DNA of 51,918 nt from an uncultured Bacteroidota bacterium (GTDB lineage: Bacteria > Bacteroidota > Bacteroidia > UKL13-3): positions 1 to 51,918 of the forward strand of contig CAIUQQ010000354.1 of the NCBI GenBank assembly GCA_903901345.1, read 5' to 3'. This document shows, one piece after another, positions 8,037-16,842 of this stretch (the first letter of the stretch is position 1; each line of letters opens with the position of its first letter). The translations under genes and the position numbers were made by a program. The notes beneath the pieces are model-generated. The model was not told the DNA's origin and ran no database searches. It saw only the letters and a list, made by a program, of their open reading frames with translations.

Positions 8037-8075
8037 ATTGAATGAAAAAAATTGTCTTCAAATATATACCAAATC

Positions 8076-8115
8076 AACTTAGTTTTTTGCATCATATGCT
8101 TTTAAAAACTAAGTT
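8076..8115. promoter_or_regulatory. 12-bp perfect inverted repeat between divergent genes
   Basis: AACTTAGTTTTT (8076-8087) and AAAAACTAAGTT (8104-8115) are exact reverse complements. The loop contains a further GCAT/ATGC pair. The element lies in the likely leader of the NamZ-like gene, just upstream of the preferred ATG at 8126, and 40 bases from the start of the divergent permease. It could be an operator or an RNA hairpin. Confidence 0.6.
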
Positions 8116-8125
8116 GTATTTTAGA

Positions 8126-9304
8126 ATGCCGCAACTAAATAAAAAAAATTGGATGCAAAATATGAGCATTTGTTTGATAACGCTTTTGCTATTGAATGCT
8201 GAAATAAATGCACAAATTATATTGGGATCAGCCAGAATAAATGCTTATAAACCATTGCTAAAAAACAAAAAAATTGGTTTAGTAGTCAATCAAAGTAGTT
8301 TGATAAATAGCACTCATTTAATTGATACTTTGAAAAGTTTAAAGGTAAATATTACAACACTTTTTTCACCTGAACATGGCCTCCGTGGAAATTATTCTGC
8401 AGGAGAAAAAATAAAAAGTGGCATGGATGAAAAAACAGGTTTGCCCATTATTTCATTGTATGGAAACAATAAAAAACCAAGCGCGGAACAACTAAAAAAT
8501 GTTGATATTATTATCTTTGATTTACAAGATGTAGGCGCTCGTTTTTACACCTATATCAGCACTTTACATTATGTAATGGAAGCATTAGCCGAAACCAATA
8601 AAACGCTCATTGTTTTAGACAAACCAAATCCGAATGGAGATATCATAGATGGACCGGTTTTAGACACTAATTTTCATTCGTTTGTGGGCATGCATCCAAT
8701 TCCAATTTTACATGGAATGACCATGGGCGAATATGCGCAAATGATAAATGGAGAAAGCTGGTTGAAGCACAAATTAAAATGCAAATTAATAGTGATTCCA
8801 ATGAAAAACTATACGCATAAAACAGTTTATATGCCACCCATTTTCCCCTCACCTAATTTAAGAACTTATGCCGCCATTAGATTATACGCTAGCTTGTGTT
8901 TTTTTGAAGGAACAGAAATAAGTTTAGGGCGCGGAACCGATAAACCTTTTGAATGCATTGGCTTGCCAAATTCAAGTATTGGTAATTTCGAATTTACGCC
9001 AAAATCAATTCCTGGAGTGGCCGATAATCCTCCGCAAAAAGATAAATTATGTAAAGGTTTTTTATTAAGTTATGAAGCAAAAAACATCAATAAAATAAAC
9101 TTAAATTGGCTCATAGAATTTTATAAAACAAGCACAGATACCGCCCATTTTTTTAATTCATTTTTCGATAAATTAGCAGGTTCCAATATTTTGCGAAAGC
9201 AAATAATTAGTGGACTTACAGCCAAAGAAATTGAAAAAACTTGGCAGATAGATTTAGAAAAATTTAAGGTAATGCGTAAGAAATATGTTTTGTATAAAGA
9301 TTAA
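8126..9304 (+). CDS. DUF1343 protein, NamZ-like exo-N-acetylmuramidase
   Basis: The open frame runs from 8042, but I prefer the ATG at 8126, or 8151. Either yields a signal peptide (MQNMSICLITLLLLNAEINAQ), and the first 80 bases carry an inverted repeat. The mature part matches DUF1343: IGLVVNQSSL, FSPEHGLRG, IIFDLQDVGARFYTYI, LDKPNPNGD and EGTEISLGRGT. Members such as Bacillus subtilis NamZ release N-acetylmuramic acid from the non-reducing end of peptidoglycan fragments during wall recycling. Secretion to the periplasm fits that role. The next gene follows after 12 bases, so they are probably co-transcribed. Confidence 0.88.
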   Translation: MPQLNKKNWMQNMSICLITLLLLNAEINAQIILGSARINAYKPLLKNKKIGLVVNQSSLINSTHLIDTLKSLKVNITTLFSPEHGLRGNYSAGEKIKSGMDEKTGLPIISLYGNNKKPSAEQLKNVDIIIFDLQDVGARFYTYISTLHYVMEALAETNKTLIVLDKPNPNGDIIDGPVLDTNFHSFVGMHPIPILHGMTMGEYAQMINGESWLKHKLKCKLIVIPMKNYTHKTVYMPPIFPSPNLRTYAAIRLYASLCFFEGTEISLGRGTDKPFECIGLPNSSIGNFEFTPKSIPGVADNPPQKDKLCKGFLLSYEAKNINKINLNWLIEFYKTSTDTAHFFNSFFDKLAGSNILRKQIISGLTAKEIEKTWQIDLEKFKVMRKKYVLYKD

Positions 9305-9316
9305 TATTGCAGCAGC

Positions 9317-10297
9317 ATGAAAATATTAATTATCCGTTTTAGTTCCATTGGCGATGTAGTTTTAACAACACCAGTAATTAGGTGTTTAAAACAACAATTA
9401 AATGCAGAAATTCATTATTTAACAAAGCCTAATTTTGCCACTATTTTAAATACAAATCCATTTATCGATCAATTACATATTTTAGATAAAAGTTTGATTG
9501 CAAAAGCAAAGGAATTGCAATCAGAAAACTTTGATTTTGTAATTGATTTACACAATAATATTAGAACACTCATTTTCAAAAAAACTTTGGGCGTGGAATC
9601 TTATTCATTTCCAAAACTAAATTTTGAAAAGTGGTTATTGGTGAATTTCAAAACCAATAAAATGCCCAATATTCATATTGTAGATAGGTATTTTAAACCA
9701 GCCGAAAAAATTGGAATTGCCAATGATAACAAAGGATTGGATTATTTTTTACCAATAGATTTTTCGTTCAATTATCCTTTAGATTTAGACCAACCTTTTA
9801 TAGCTTGGGCAATTGGAGCGCAGCATTTTACCAAAAGATTTCCTGTTCATAAAATCATTGAAATTTGCAATAAAATAAACTTACCAATTTATTTGTTAGG
9901 AGGAAAAGAGGATACCACTAATGGCGATGAAATTGCAAAGCAAACCAATGGAAATGTAACGAATTTATGCGGTAAATTAAGTTTACATCAATCGGCTTAT
10001 GTTGTTAAAAACAGTTCACTGCTTATTACCAACGATACTGGTTTAATGCATATTGGCGCGGCTTTTCAAAAACGAATTATTTCACTTTGGGGAAATACCA
10101 CTCCATTGTTAGGCATGAATCCATATTATGGCAATAATGATGTGAAGCAAGCAATGTTTGAAAACAAGAATATAAGTTGCAGACCATGTAGTAAAATTGG
10201 TTTTCACAGTTGTCCAAAAAAACATTTTAAATGTATGGAAGATTTAAATGTACAAAGCATTGAAGAAGAAATAAGGTTGATGATTGGCGGGATTTGA
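9317..10297 (+). CDS. glycosyltransferase family 9 (heptosyltransferase-like)
   Basis: The 326-residue protein begins ILIIRFSSIGDVVLTTPVIR, the classic start of ADP-heptose:LPS heptosyltransferases. It carries the C-terminal nucleotide-sugar motif NDTGLMHIGAAF (about residues 238-249). The fold is GT-B. It probably adds a heptose-like sugar to the lipid A-core region on the cytoplasmic face. A cysteine-rich segment CRPCSKIGFHSC-n-CM near the C terminus is seen in some Bacteroidota members. It lies 12 bases after the NamZ-like gene. The exact sugar is not determinable. Confidence 0.88.
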   Translation: MKILIIRFSSIGDVVLTTPVIRCLKQQLNAEIHYLTKPNFATILNTNPFIDQLHILDKSLIAKAKELQSENFDFVIDLHNNIRTLIFKKTLGVESYSFPKLNFEKWLLVNFKTNKMPNIHIVDRYFKPAEKIGIANDNKGLDYFLPIDFSFNYPLDLDQPFIAWAIGAQHFTKRFPVHKIIEICNKINLPIYLLGGKEDTTNGDEIAKQTNGNVTNLCGKLSLHQSAYVVKNSSLLITNDTGLMHIGAAFQKRIISLWGNTTPLLGMNPYYGNNDVKQAMFENKNISCRPCSKIGFHSCPKKHFKCMEDLNVQSIEEEIRLMIGGI

Positions 10298-10454
10298 TAG
10301 TACATTTATTGAAATCTTAAAAGCAAAATAAGTCCATGGTCTATCGTTCATTCACCATTTACTTTTATTTTTTTTCTTCCATACAACTATCTTTTAAATG
10401 ACGTTGACTAGTTAATAATAGCGCGTTATTTCTAACCATTTAAAATTTACAGTT

Positions 10455-11033
10455 ATGAAAAATAAATACATTTTTTTGCTGATTTCTTTATCATTCAACC
10501 TCAATACTTTTGCTCAAAAGAACAATGATACATTGCAAAAATTACAAGGTGTAATTACCAACCATTATGGTTTCCCAGTTTTAAATGCAACTATTACTGT
10601 TTTGGGAAATGATAAATTATACCAAACCAATTCGGATTCAAATGGAAATTATTGTTTAGCTACGCTAAATAATGGACTGTATGAGATTATTGTTAAAGCA
10701 GAAAATTACGCTAGAACTGTTTCACAAGTTTTTTATGATAATGGTATTTTTAAAATTCAATTTAGAGATTTTAGATTATATGGCAATTTGAATAAAAATA
10801 TAAAACGGTTTGGTTCATGTTATTCAAGTTGGATCATGTCAAAACCATTAAATCCAATACTAAAAGCACCTAATCAAAACATCAATTCCATTGCTGCTTA
10901 TATGCGTGGGGTTGATTCCAGAAATGGAGAAATACCTAGCATTAATGGCGCAAGGCCAGAAAACACTGCCTATTATTTTGATGGAGTAAGAATAGTTGGA
11001 ATGGAAGAAAATTATGCTAGTTTTGTAAAATAA
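10455..11033 (+). CDS. secreted carboxypeptidase-regulatory-like protein with TonB-plug-like end
   Basis: The 192-residue protein has a signal peptide (first ~21 residues, ending NTFAQ) and a carboxypeptidase-D regulatory-like beta domain (about 30-90: LQGVITNHYGFPVLNATITV ... SDSNGNY). Its C-terminal MRGVDSRNGEIPSINGARP followed by YYFDGVRIVG resembles the plug of SusC-type TonB receptors. No beta-barrel follows. It is the first of three adjacent related genes and may be a cut-down receptor or a genuine small periplasmic protein. Function is unknown. Confidence 0.7.
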   Translation: MKNKYIFLLISLSFNLNTFAQKNNDTLQKLQGVITNHYGFPVLNATITVLGNDKLYQTNSDSNGNYCLATLNNGLYEIIVKAENYARTVSQVFYDNGIFKIQFRDFRLYGNLNKNIKRFGSCYSSWIMSKPLNPILKAPNQNINSIAAYMRGVDSRNGEIPSINGARPENTAYYFDGVRIVGMEENYASFVK

Positions 11034-11037
11034 TAAA

Positions 11038-11628
11038 ATGACTTTTTGTAAACACATATTGTTAGTTTCTTCTTTTTTTTTGAGTGTTATAATACTTAAC
11101 GCTCAAAATAAAACTGGTGCTTTAATTGGCAAAGTTAAAGATGCTTATAATGACAATGCAATCAAAAATGCTACCGTTACTTTACTAGGAAACAACAAAT
11201 TATTTCAAGCTATTTCTAATAAAAAAGGAATTTATGAATTTAGCCAATTACCGGTTGGAGTTTATACTGTAATTGTATCGAAAGATAATTTTAAAATCAA
11301 TGAACTAACTGATTATATAAGCGTTTCGGAAGATTCAATTGCTACAGTAACATTCAAACTCATACCGTTGTTTAAGTTAATAAAATCTGCAAATATTTTC
11401 TCAAATAATTTTATTGTTGAAGATACTAATGTACCATATTGGGTAAGGGGTGGCAAATCATATTCAATAATTAACTGGGTGAAACAACCTGAAACAACAT
11501 TGATATATTTTGATAACTATAAAAGAATTATTCCAACTATGCAATTTGATAATGATGAAATAAGTAATTCCGAGTATTTAAACAGAATAAGAATTGCAAG
11601 TGATTATTTTATCATCAAAACGAAATGA
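11038..11628 (+). CDS. secreted carboxypeptidase-regulatory-like protein
   Basis: This 196-residue protein is a paralogue of its neighbours. It has a signal peptide ending in ILNAQ, then GALIGKVKDAYNDNAIKNAT and KKGIYEFSQLPVGVYTVIV, the hallmark of the carboxypeptidase regulatory-like fold. The remaining ~90 residues show no plug motif and are not recognised. It starts 4 bases after the previous stop and overlaps the next gene by 4 bases (ATGA), which strongly suggests one transcript for the three. The role is unknown. It could be a surface or periplasmic binding module. Confidence 0.7.
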   Translation: MTFCKHILLVSSFFLSVIILNAQNKTGALIGKVKDAYNDNAIKNATVTLLGNNKLFQAISNKKGIYEFSQLPVGVYTVIVSKDNFKINELTDYISVSEDSIATVTFKLIPLFKLIKSANIFSNNFIVEDTNVPYWVRGGKSYSIINWVKQPETTLIYFDNYKRIIPTMQFDNDEISNSEYLNRIRIASDYFIIKTK

Positions 11629-12068
11629 TTCATTTAAAAAATATATTACTCGTTTCCTTCCTATCAATTGGACTGAATTCATTTGCCCAAATAGATTCTA
11701 TACAATTTGGAAAATTGGCAGGTAAAGTTATTGATGCTAAAACAAAAAAGCCAATTGAATATGCGGTAATAACTATAGAAAAAGATAGTTTTAAAAAATC
11801 GAAATATTCAGACAAAGAAGGTGATTTTGTTTTTTCAAATATTTCAGTTGGGAATTACAGTATTTATGTTTCATATACAGGCTACAGTAAAATGAAAACA
11901 GAAAATTTATATGTTTTAAAAGACTCAACTTCATATAATGTATTTGTTATGAGTGATCCTATTAAATTTATTGGTTGTAATTTTGGAAACAATCACAAAC
12001 TGATTGAAAAGGACGAACCAACCCAACAAAATTTAAATAAACAACAAATTATGCGAATGCCTTATTAG
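11625..12068 (+). CDS. short secreted carboxypeptidase-regulatory-like protein
   Basis: The 147-residue protein has a signal peptide ending NSFAQ, then the regulatory-like domain (GKLAGKVIDAKTKKPIEYAV, SDKEGDFVFSNISVGNYSIY). It stops shortly after NKQQIMRMPY. 'QIxRMP' is how the plug domain of TonB receptors often starts, so the protein ends exactly where a receptor would continue. It may be a truncated receptor or a natural short form. It is third in the tandem set, with a good terminator 20 bases downstream. Confidence 0.68.
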   Translation: MIHLKNILLVSFLSIGLNSFAQIDSIQFGKLAGKVIDAKTKKPIEYAVITIEKDSFKKSKYSDKEGDFVFSNISVGNYSIYVSYTGYSKMKTENLYVLKDSTSYNVFVMSDPIKFIGCNFGNNHKLIEKDEPTQQNLNKQQIMRMPY

Positions 12069-12087
12069 TTTTATTGATTGTATAAAT

Positions 12088-12121
12088 AAAAGCCGATTGT
12101 ATGCCTTACACTCGGCTTTTT
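12088..12121 (+). terminator. Rho-independent terminator of the three-gene set
   Basis: AAAAGCCGA (12088-12096) pairs with TCGGCTTTTT (12112-12121). Further TGT/ACA pairing inside the loop extends the stem, and a T run follows. It lies directly after the stop at 12068. Confidence 0.85.
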
Positions 12122-12159
12122 GCGTTAATATTGCAGCTTAATTTTTATACTAAAATATC

Positions 12160-13110
12160 ATGCTGAAACTTGGAGATAAAGTAAAATTTGTAAATGAAAA
12201 CATGGAAGGTATTGTTACCAGTTTTAAAGGAAAAAACATGGTGGGCGTAACCATTGAAGACGATTTTGAAATTCCTGTTTTGGCAAGTGAAGTACTAAAA
12301 ATAGATTTTGATGAAGTGAAACCTGATGCTGCAAAAAAAGAAGCTGACGACAAGCTAAAATCAAAGCTAAACACCAATCCGTTGGGAATATTTTGGGCAT
12401 ACAACCGAATGGGTGAAAATGATGTGGAAGGTGTGTTGCACAATAACAGTTGCGATATTTTATTATATGCCATTTACCAAAAAGAAAAAGACGTTTTTAG
12501 TTTATACAAAACCGGTAAATTAAACCGTGGAGAAGAGCTAAATATGTTGAAGTTAAATTTGGAAAACTACGATAAATGGAATCCACTTTTGTTCCAACTG
12601 ATATTGGCAGACGAAATAAACATGAAACCGTCAAAGCCTTTACATATAGAGTTTAAAACCAATCCAAAGGAATTCCATCAGTCGTTAAAGTTCTGTTTCT
12701 TTTTACAAAAACAAGCTTATATGTTTAAGTTAAATGAAGAGTTTACACAATTGAATTTAACGGCATTGAAACAAAAAGATTTTTCGGAAAAACCTAAAGT
12801 TGAAACCATTGATTTAAGCACCAAACCAGAACCAGTCATTGATTTACATTTTGAAAAATTATTAGAACGTGGTTACACTAAACAAACCAATGATATCATT
12901 GGTGTGCAAATGGATGTTTTTATAAAAACTTTAGAGGCCGCTTATATCAATCAAATGAAAAGTATTGTGTATGTTCATGGAATTGGCAACCAATATTTGA
13001 AAAATAAAATCCATACTTTTTTGACTAAAAACAAGCGTCTTGCCAAACATTTTGAAGAGGCTGATCCTTTAAAATTTGGTGGCGGTGCAACGTATATTGA
13101 AATTGGTTAG
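12160..13110 (+). CDS. DUF2027/Smr-domain protein
   Basis: The 316-residue protein has an N-terminal KOW-like barrel (LGDKVKFVNENMEGIVTSF), a central DUF2027 region and a C-terminal Smr domain. The Smr signatures are VIDLHFEKL (Asp228-Leu-His230) and YVHGIGNQYLKNKI (HGIG 273-276). Smr domains of MutS2 and SmrB cut nucleic acid or mRNA on stalled ribosomes. This Bacteroidota-specific architecture is widespread but its substrate is unknown to me. The protein is soluble. A nuclease role in ribosome or DNA quality control is an inference from the Smr domain. Confidence 0.85.
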   Translation: MLKLGDKVKFVNENMEGIVTSFKGKNMVGVTIEDDFEIPVLASEVLKIDFDEVKPDAAKKEADDKLKSKLNTNPLGIFWAYNRMGENDVEGVLHNNSCDILLYAIYQKEKDVFSLYKTGKLNRGEELNMLKLNLENYDKWNPLLFQLILADEINMKPSKPLHIEFKTNPKEFHQSLKFCFFLQKQAYMFKLNEEFTQLNLTALKQKDFSEKPKVETIDLSTKPEPVIDLHFEKLLERGYTKQTNDIIGVQMDVFIKTLEAAYINQMKSIVYVHGIGNQYLKNKIHTFLTKNKRLAKHFEEADPLKFGGGATYIEIG

Positions 13111-13170
13111 TATTAGAAAAGAAGCAATCTCAATAAAATAATTGCATTCGTGGACGATTGCAGTTGCTAA

Positions 13171-13602
13171 AAAAACCACATAGATACATAGATTACATAG
13201 TTTTAGGCTATGTTTACTATGTTCCTCCTATGTGGTTAAATTTTTTACAAGACAATTTTATCGTCCTTACAATATCAATAATTGATAATTGCAGTATGAA
13301 CATTCAAAACAAACAATGAGATTGCTTCGTGCCTCGCAATGACGACCAAATCCAACATTTATTTTTTAGCCGATGTTGGCGTCCTCGCCAACATCAATAA
13401 ACGACAATTGCAGGCGAAGACGCCTGCAATGGCTGAATAAAACCACATAGATACATAGTTTAAAGGCTATGTAATTTATGTGCCTATGTGGTTCAAGTTT
13501 TTATAAAACGATTTTATCGTCCTTAACATATCAATAATTGAGAACTGCAGTCTGAATATCCAAAACAAACAATGAGATTGCTTCGTACCTCGCAATGACG
13601 AC
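13171..13602. repeat. duplicated ~170-bp non-coding block
   Basis: The ~510 bp between the Smr gene and msrA has no credible gene. It holds two copies of one block in direct orientation, 13171-13346 and 13438-13602. Each consists of ACCACATAGATACATAG, a variable AT-rich part, CTATGTGGTT (pairing with the start), TTTTATCGTCCTTA, ATATCAATAATTGA, and finally GAGATTGCTTCGTRCCTCGC followed by AATGACGA. Between them lie a GCCGATGTTGGC/GTCCTCGCC palindrome and GCAGGCGAAGACGCCTGC, both hairpin-forming. Confidence 0.85.
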
Positions 13603-13624
13603 AAAATACAATATGAATAAAAAT

Positions 13625-14287
13625 TTACTTTTTACTGTATTTGTCACCAAAAACCTTTTTGAATTTTTCTAATTTTGGAGCAATTACATATTGGCAATAA
13701 GATTGTTGGCTATTTTGATTATAATAATTTTGATGGTAATCTTCGGCAGGAAAATAATTGTTCAAAGCGGCTATTTCAGTTACAATTGGATTGCTAAAAG
13801 CACCCGATTGATCTAAGTCTATTTTATATTTTTCAGCTGCTAATTTCTGCGAATCACTGTTATAATAAATAGCCGAACGGTATTGGGTTCCTCTATCATT
13901 TCCTTGTTGATTCAAGGTAGTTGGGTCGTGAGTTTGCCAAAAAATAGATAGCAAAGTTTCATAAGAAACAATGTTTGAATCAAACCAAATTTTACACACT
14001 TCAGCATGACCAGTTGTACCATCACAAACTTCTCTGTAAGTTGGATTTTTTACTGTTCCATTGCTATAACCACTTTCAATTTTTGTTATTCCATTTACTT
14101 GTTGAAAAACGGCTTCTACACACCAAAAACATCCTGCACCAAAAACTGCAGTTGATAGTGAATCATTGTTAACTGTATTCATAACTTTATTTGTCTCTTT
14201 TGTTTTTTTAGTTTTGTTTTGAGCACAACTTGTAGTGCTTATTATTAATAATGCTTGCAAGTAAAAAATAGTTTTTATAATTTTCAT
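13625..14287 (-). CDS. msrA: peptide methionine sulfoxide reductase MsrA, lipoprotein form
   Basis: The 220-residue protein has a lipoprotein signal peptide (LLIISTTSC, lipid-attached Cys21) and a complete MsrA domain. The catalytic site GCFWC has Cys53. GYSNG, HAEVCKIWFD, FWQTHDPTTLNQQGNDRG and TQYRSAIYY follow. It reduces methionine-S-sulfoxide in proteins. The lipobox places it in the periplasm or on the membrane, where it would repair envelope proteins. Its start is only 20 bases from the divergent porin gene. A cytoplasmic MsrA or MsrB may exist elsewhere. Confidence 0.93.
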   Translation of the reverse strand: MKIIKTIFYLQALLIISTTSCAQNKTKKTKETNKVMNTVNNDSLSTAVFGAGCFWCVEAVFQQVNGITKIESGYSNGTVKNPTYREVCDGTTGHAEVCKIWFDSNIVSYETLLSIFWQTHDPTTLNQQGNDRGTQYRSAIYYNSDSQKLAAEKYKIDLDQSGAFSNPIVTEIAALNNYFPAEDYHQNYYNQNSQQSYCQYVIAPKLEKFKKVFGDKYSKK

Positions 14288-14307
14288 TTATTTAAATAAT
14301 TTATTCA

Positions 14308-15456
14308 ATGGCAAATATGTATTCACTTAAACATAAACACATTTTATTATTAATAAGTTTTATAAGCTTGGGCACTTTTTTTGTAAAAGGACAGGTAGTA
14401 AACACCGCAACCCTTGACACCACTGACATTGAATCGAATGGGAAATTTAAAATAAATGGTTTTATTGACACTTATTATGCTTGGGATGACAATGAACCAA
14501 ACGAAAAAGACATTCCATATTTCAATTCTTCACAGCGACATAATGAGTTCAGTATTAACTTGGCTTATATTGATTTCAATTATTCGAGCAGTAAAATTAG
14601 GGCACGATTTGTTCCTTCATTTGGTAGTTTTATGAATGCTAATTACGCTACTGAAACGGGAACTTTAAAAGATTTGCTAGAAGCAAGAGTTGGATTAAAA
14701 CTTTCAGAAAAAAAAGAAATTTGGATAGATGCAGGTGTTTTAGGTTCACCTTTTACAAATGAAAATGCAGTAAGTAAAGACCAACTAATGTACACAAGAA
14801 GCTTGGCTTGCGAATTTGTACCCTATTACTTATCTGGTGTTAGGTTAAGCGTTCCTATATCAAAGAAAACAAATTTTTATGCTTATATAATCAATGGATG
14901 GCAACAAATAGTAGATTTAAACCATGATAAATCATTGGCCATTCAGTTTGAAACCCGCCCGAATAATAATTGGCTTTTGAATTGGAATGTATATGCCGGA
15001 AACCATCAAACTATTTATTATCCAAACCACCGCATGCGCTATTTTAGTGACGTATATGCCATTTATGCTCCCGCAAAAAGCAAACTGAACATGTCGGCTT
15101 GTTTGTACGCAGGCATGCAGGAAATAAAAGATTCGGTAACGGGTGTTTTGAAAAATGTTTTTTGGAGTCAAGCAAATATTACAGCACGTTATTTTGTGGC
15201 AAAAAACTGGAGTATTTCAGGACGAGTTGAAGCCTTTATTGACAATAATGAAGCAGAAGTTATCAGTATTACTTCCGAAAAAGGATTTAATACTTTTAGC
15301 CATACTTTAGGTTTAAATTACCATGTAAATAAAAATGCCATGTTTCGAATAGAACAACGCAGTATTTATGCAGACAAATACATTTTTGAAGCTACAAAAA
15401 ATCAAATAACCAATACTTCCAATTATATAGTTGGAAGCTTAGCTGTATGGTTTTAA
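14308..15456 (+). CDS. outer-membrane beta-barrel porin (BBP2-like)
   Basis: The 382-residue protein has a signal peptide ending VKGQ. The start KINGFIDTYYAWDDNEPNEK is typical of the putative beta-barrel porin-2 (OmpL-like) family. Alternating strands run through to a C-terminal YIVGSLAVWF ending in an aromatic residue. It should form a diffusion channel. It faces the DAB-SulP-porin operon convergently (22 bases between stops). Related porins often accompany anion or bicarbonate transporters, but the solute here is not shown by the sequence. Met4 (14317) is an alternative start. Confidence 0.75.
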   Translation: MANMYSLKHKHILLLISFISLGTFFVKGQVVNTATLDTTDIESNGKFKINGFIDTYYAWDDNEPNEKDIPYFNSSQRHNEFSINLAYIDFNYSSSKIRARFVPSFGSFMNANYATETGTLKDLLEARVGLKLSEKKEIWIDAGVLGSPFTNENAVSKDQLMYTRSLACEFVPYYLSGVRLSVPISKKTNFYAYIINGWQQIVDLNHDKSLAIQFETRPNNNWLLNWNVYAGNHQTIYYPNHRMRYFSDVYAIYAPAKSKLNMSACLYAGMQEIKDSVTGVLKNVFWSQANITARYFVAKNWSISGRVEAFIDNNEAEVISITSEKGFNTFSHTLGLNYHVNKNAMFRIEQRSIYADKYIFEATKNQITNTSNYIVGSLAVWF

Positions 15457-15478
15457 TGGTTACAAAAACTCTGATTTT

Positions 15479-16810
15479 TTAAAACTCAACATGTAGCCTC
15501 AATGCAAAGACATTTGCAGGTCCACGGTCAATGTTATATGCTGGGTTTATTACTATTTGATAATCGGGAGCTAGCCAAAAATGATCTTCATGTAACAGAA
15601 AATTATAGAACAATTCAAATATCATTTCGTTTCCATAGTTTAATTTCCCATCTCCAATCATAAAACCTTTTCCACCTGCTTTTAAATAATTAGCATGATT
15701 GGTTGAAATGCCATTGGCTACAAAAGCAATTCCTAGTAAATCTTCATGGCGATGCCACATTTTTCCATCCATTGAAATACCAGCACTTATACTTTGGTCT
15801 ATTTCGGTAAATGCCCATGTTTCATTGATCCCATCGTTCCAACTTAAGCGCGAAAACACACCAATATTATCGGTAATAGCTTGCTCATAATTTAACCCAA
15901 AACCATATTTATTTCTTACACCACCTGTTCTTGTCGTTGTAATATCAGGAATTGAACCAGGTAATAAATTTTTAATGGCATCGGCATAATTTCCCATATT
16001 TGCAAAATTTTCAAATAGAAGAACCTTTATGCTTCCTTTTCTTTTGTTTAAATGAATTGTTTTCTCCACTTCTACCACATGTGCATTGTATTTTTTAATA
16101 TTATATTCTAATGTTGGTCCGTTAGCATTTTCAGGAACCAAAGCAGCTGCATACCTAAAACTCCAAGTTTGACTAACATATTGCAATACAATTCCTAATG
16201 TATAACCACGCGTATTTGCAGCATAATCCCAAGCACCATTGCTCATTAACGACCAATTTAAAAACTGAGAACGGGGATCATGAGAATAAGAATTATTGTC
16301 GAAATAATCGTTTAAGCCAAATTTTCCAGCAGTAATTGAAATGTATTTTTCAGGTTGAAACGAAGCAATTTTATTCATACCATTGGGTTGCCAAATTTTA
16401 TTATTATTTAAAGCTAATTTCTGAGTAATAAATGCCCTTGCAACATAAGGTTGTGGAGAAGGATCACCAATTCTAAAGGTTTCACCATTAGTAAATCCTG
16501 CTATTCCTCTGGCTTTACTTAAGCCACTTCCGCCCGCCAATTCTGGATTAAAATATGCCTCTGCGCCTTTCCATAATTTTGTTCCTAAAAACAAAGTTGT
16601 TGTTAATGAAATGGCATCTTCTTCGTTTGGATTTAAACTAAACTCACTCCCTGGATATTTTCCTTTTACGCCAGGCTGCATTTGATAAACAGTAGTTTGT
16701 TGAAAATGAAAACTGATTTTGCTAGAAGAATCTTTTATGTCTTGACCAAAAATATTTAATAAAAACAGATTGAAAATAACAAATAATATGGGGCATTTAA
16801 TTTTAGTCAT
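15479..16810 (-). CDS. OprB-like carbohydrate-selective porin family protein
   Basis: The 443-residue protein has a signal peptide ending LNIFGQ, then ISFHFQQTTVYQMQPGVKGK and SLTTTLFLGTKLWKGAEAYFNPE. The core SGLSKARGIAGFTNGE is characteristic of OprB-family barrels. The final strand VFALRLHVEF ends in phenylalanine, as outer-membrane barrels do. Despite the family name it need not carry sugar. Here it is the last gene of the array with SulP and DabAB, 32 bases after the previous stop, so it may let bicarbonate or another anion into the periplasm. Confidence 0.8.
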   Translation of the reverse strand: MTKIKCPILFVIFNLFLLNIFGQDIKDSSSKISFHFQQTTVYQMQPGVKGKYPGSEFSLNPNEEDAISLTTTLFLGTKLWKGAEAYFNPELAGGSGLSKARGIAGFTNGETFRIGDPSPQPYVARAFITQKLALNNNKIWQPNGMNKIASFQPEKYISITAGKFGLNDYFDNNSYSHDPRSQFLNWSLMSNGAWDYAANTRGYTLGIVLQYVSQTWSFRYAAALVPENANGPTLEYNIKKYNAHVVEVEKTIHLNKRKGSIKVLLFENFANMGNYADAIKNLLPGSIPDITTTRTGGVRNKYGFGLNYEQAITDNIGVFSRLSWNDGINETWAFTEIDQSISAGISMDGKMWHRHEDLLGIAFVANGISTNHANYLKAGGKGFMIGDGKLNYGNEMIFELFYNFLLHEDHFWLAPDYQIVINPAYNIDRGPANVFALRLHVEF

Positions 16811-16842
16811 ATGTTATATAAAGGAATGTTTTTTTAAGTGAG

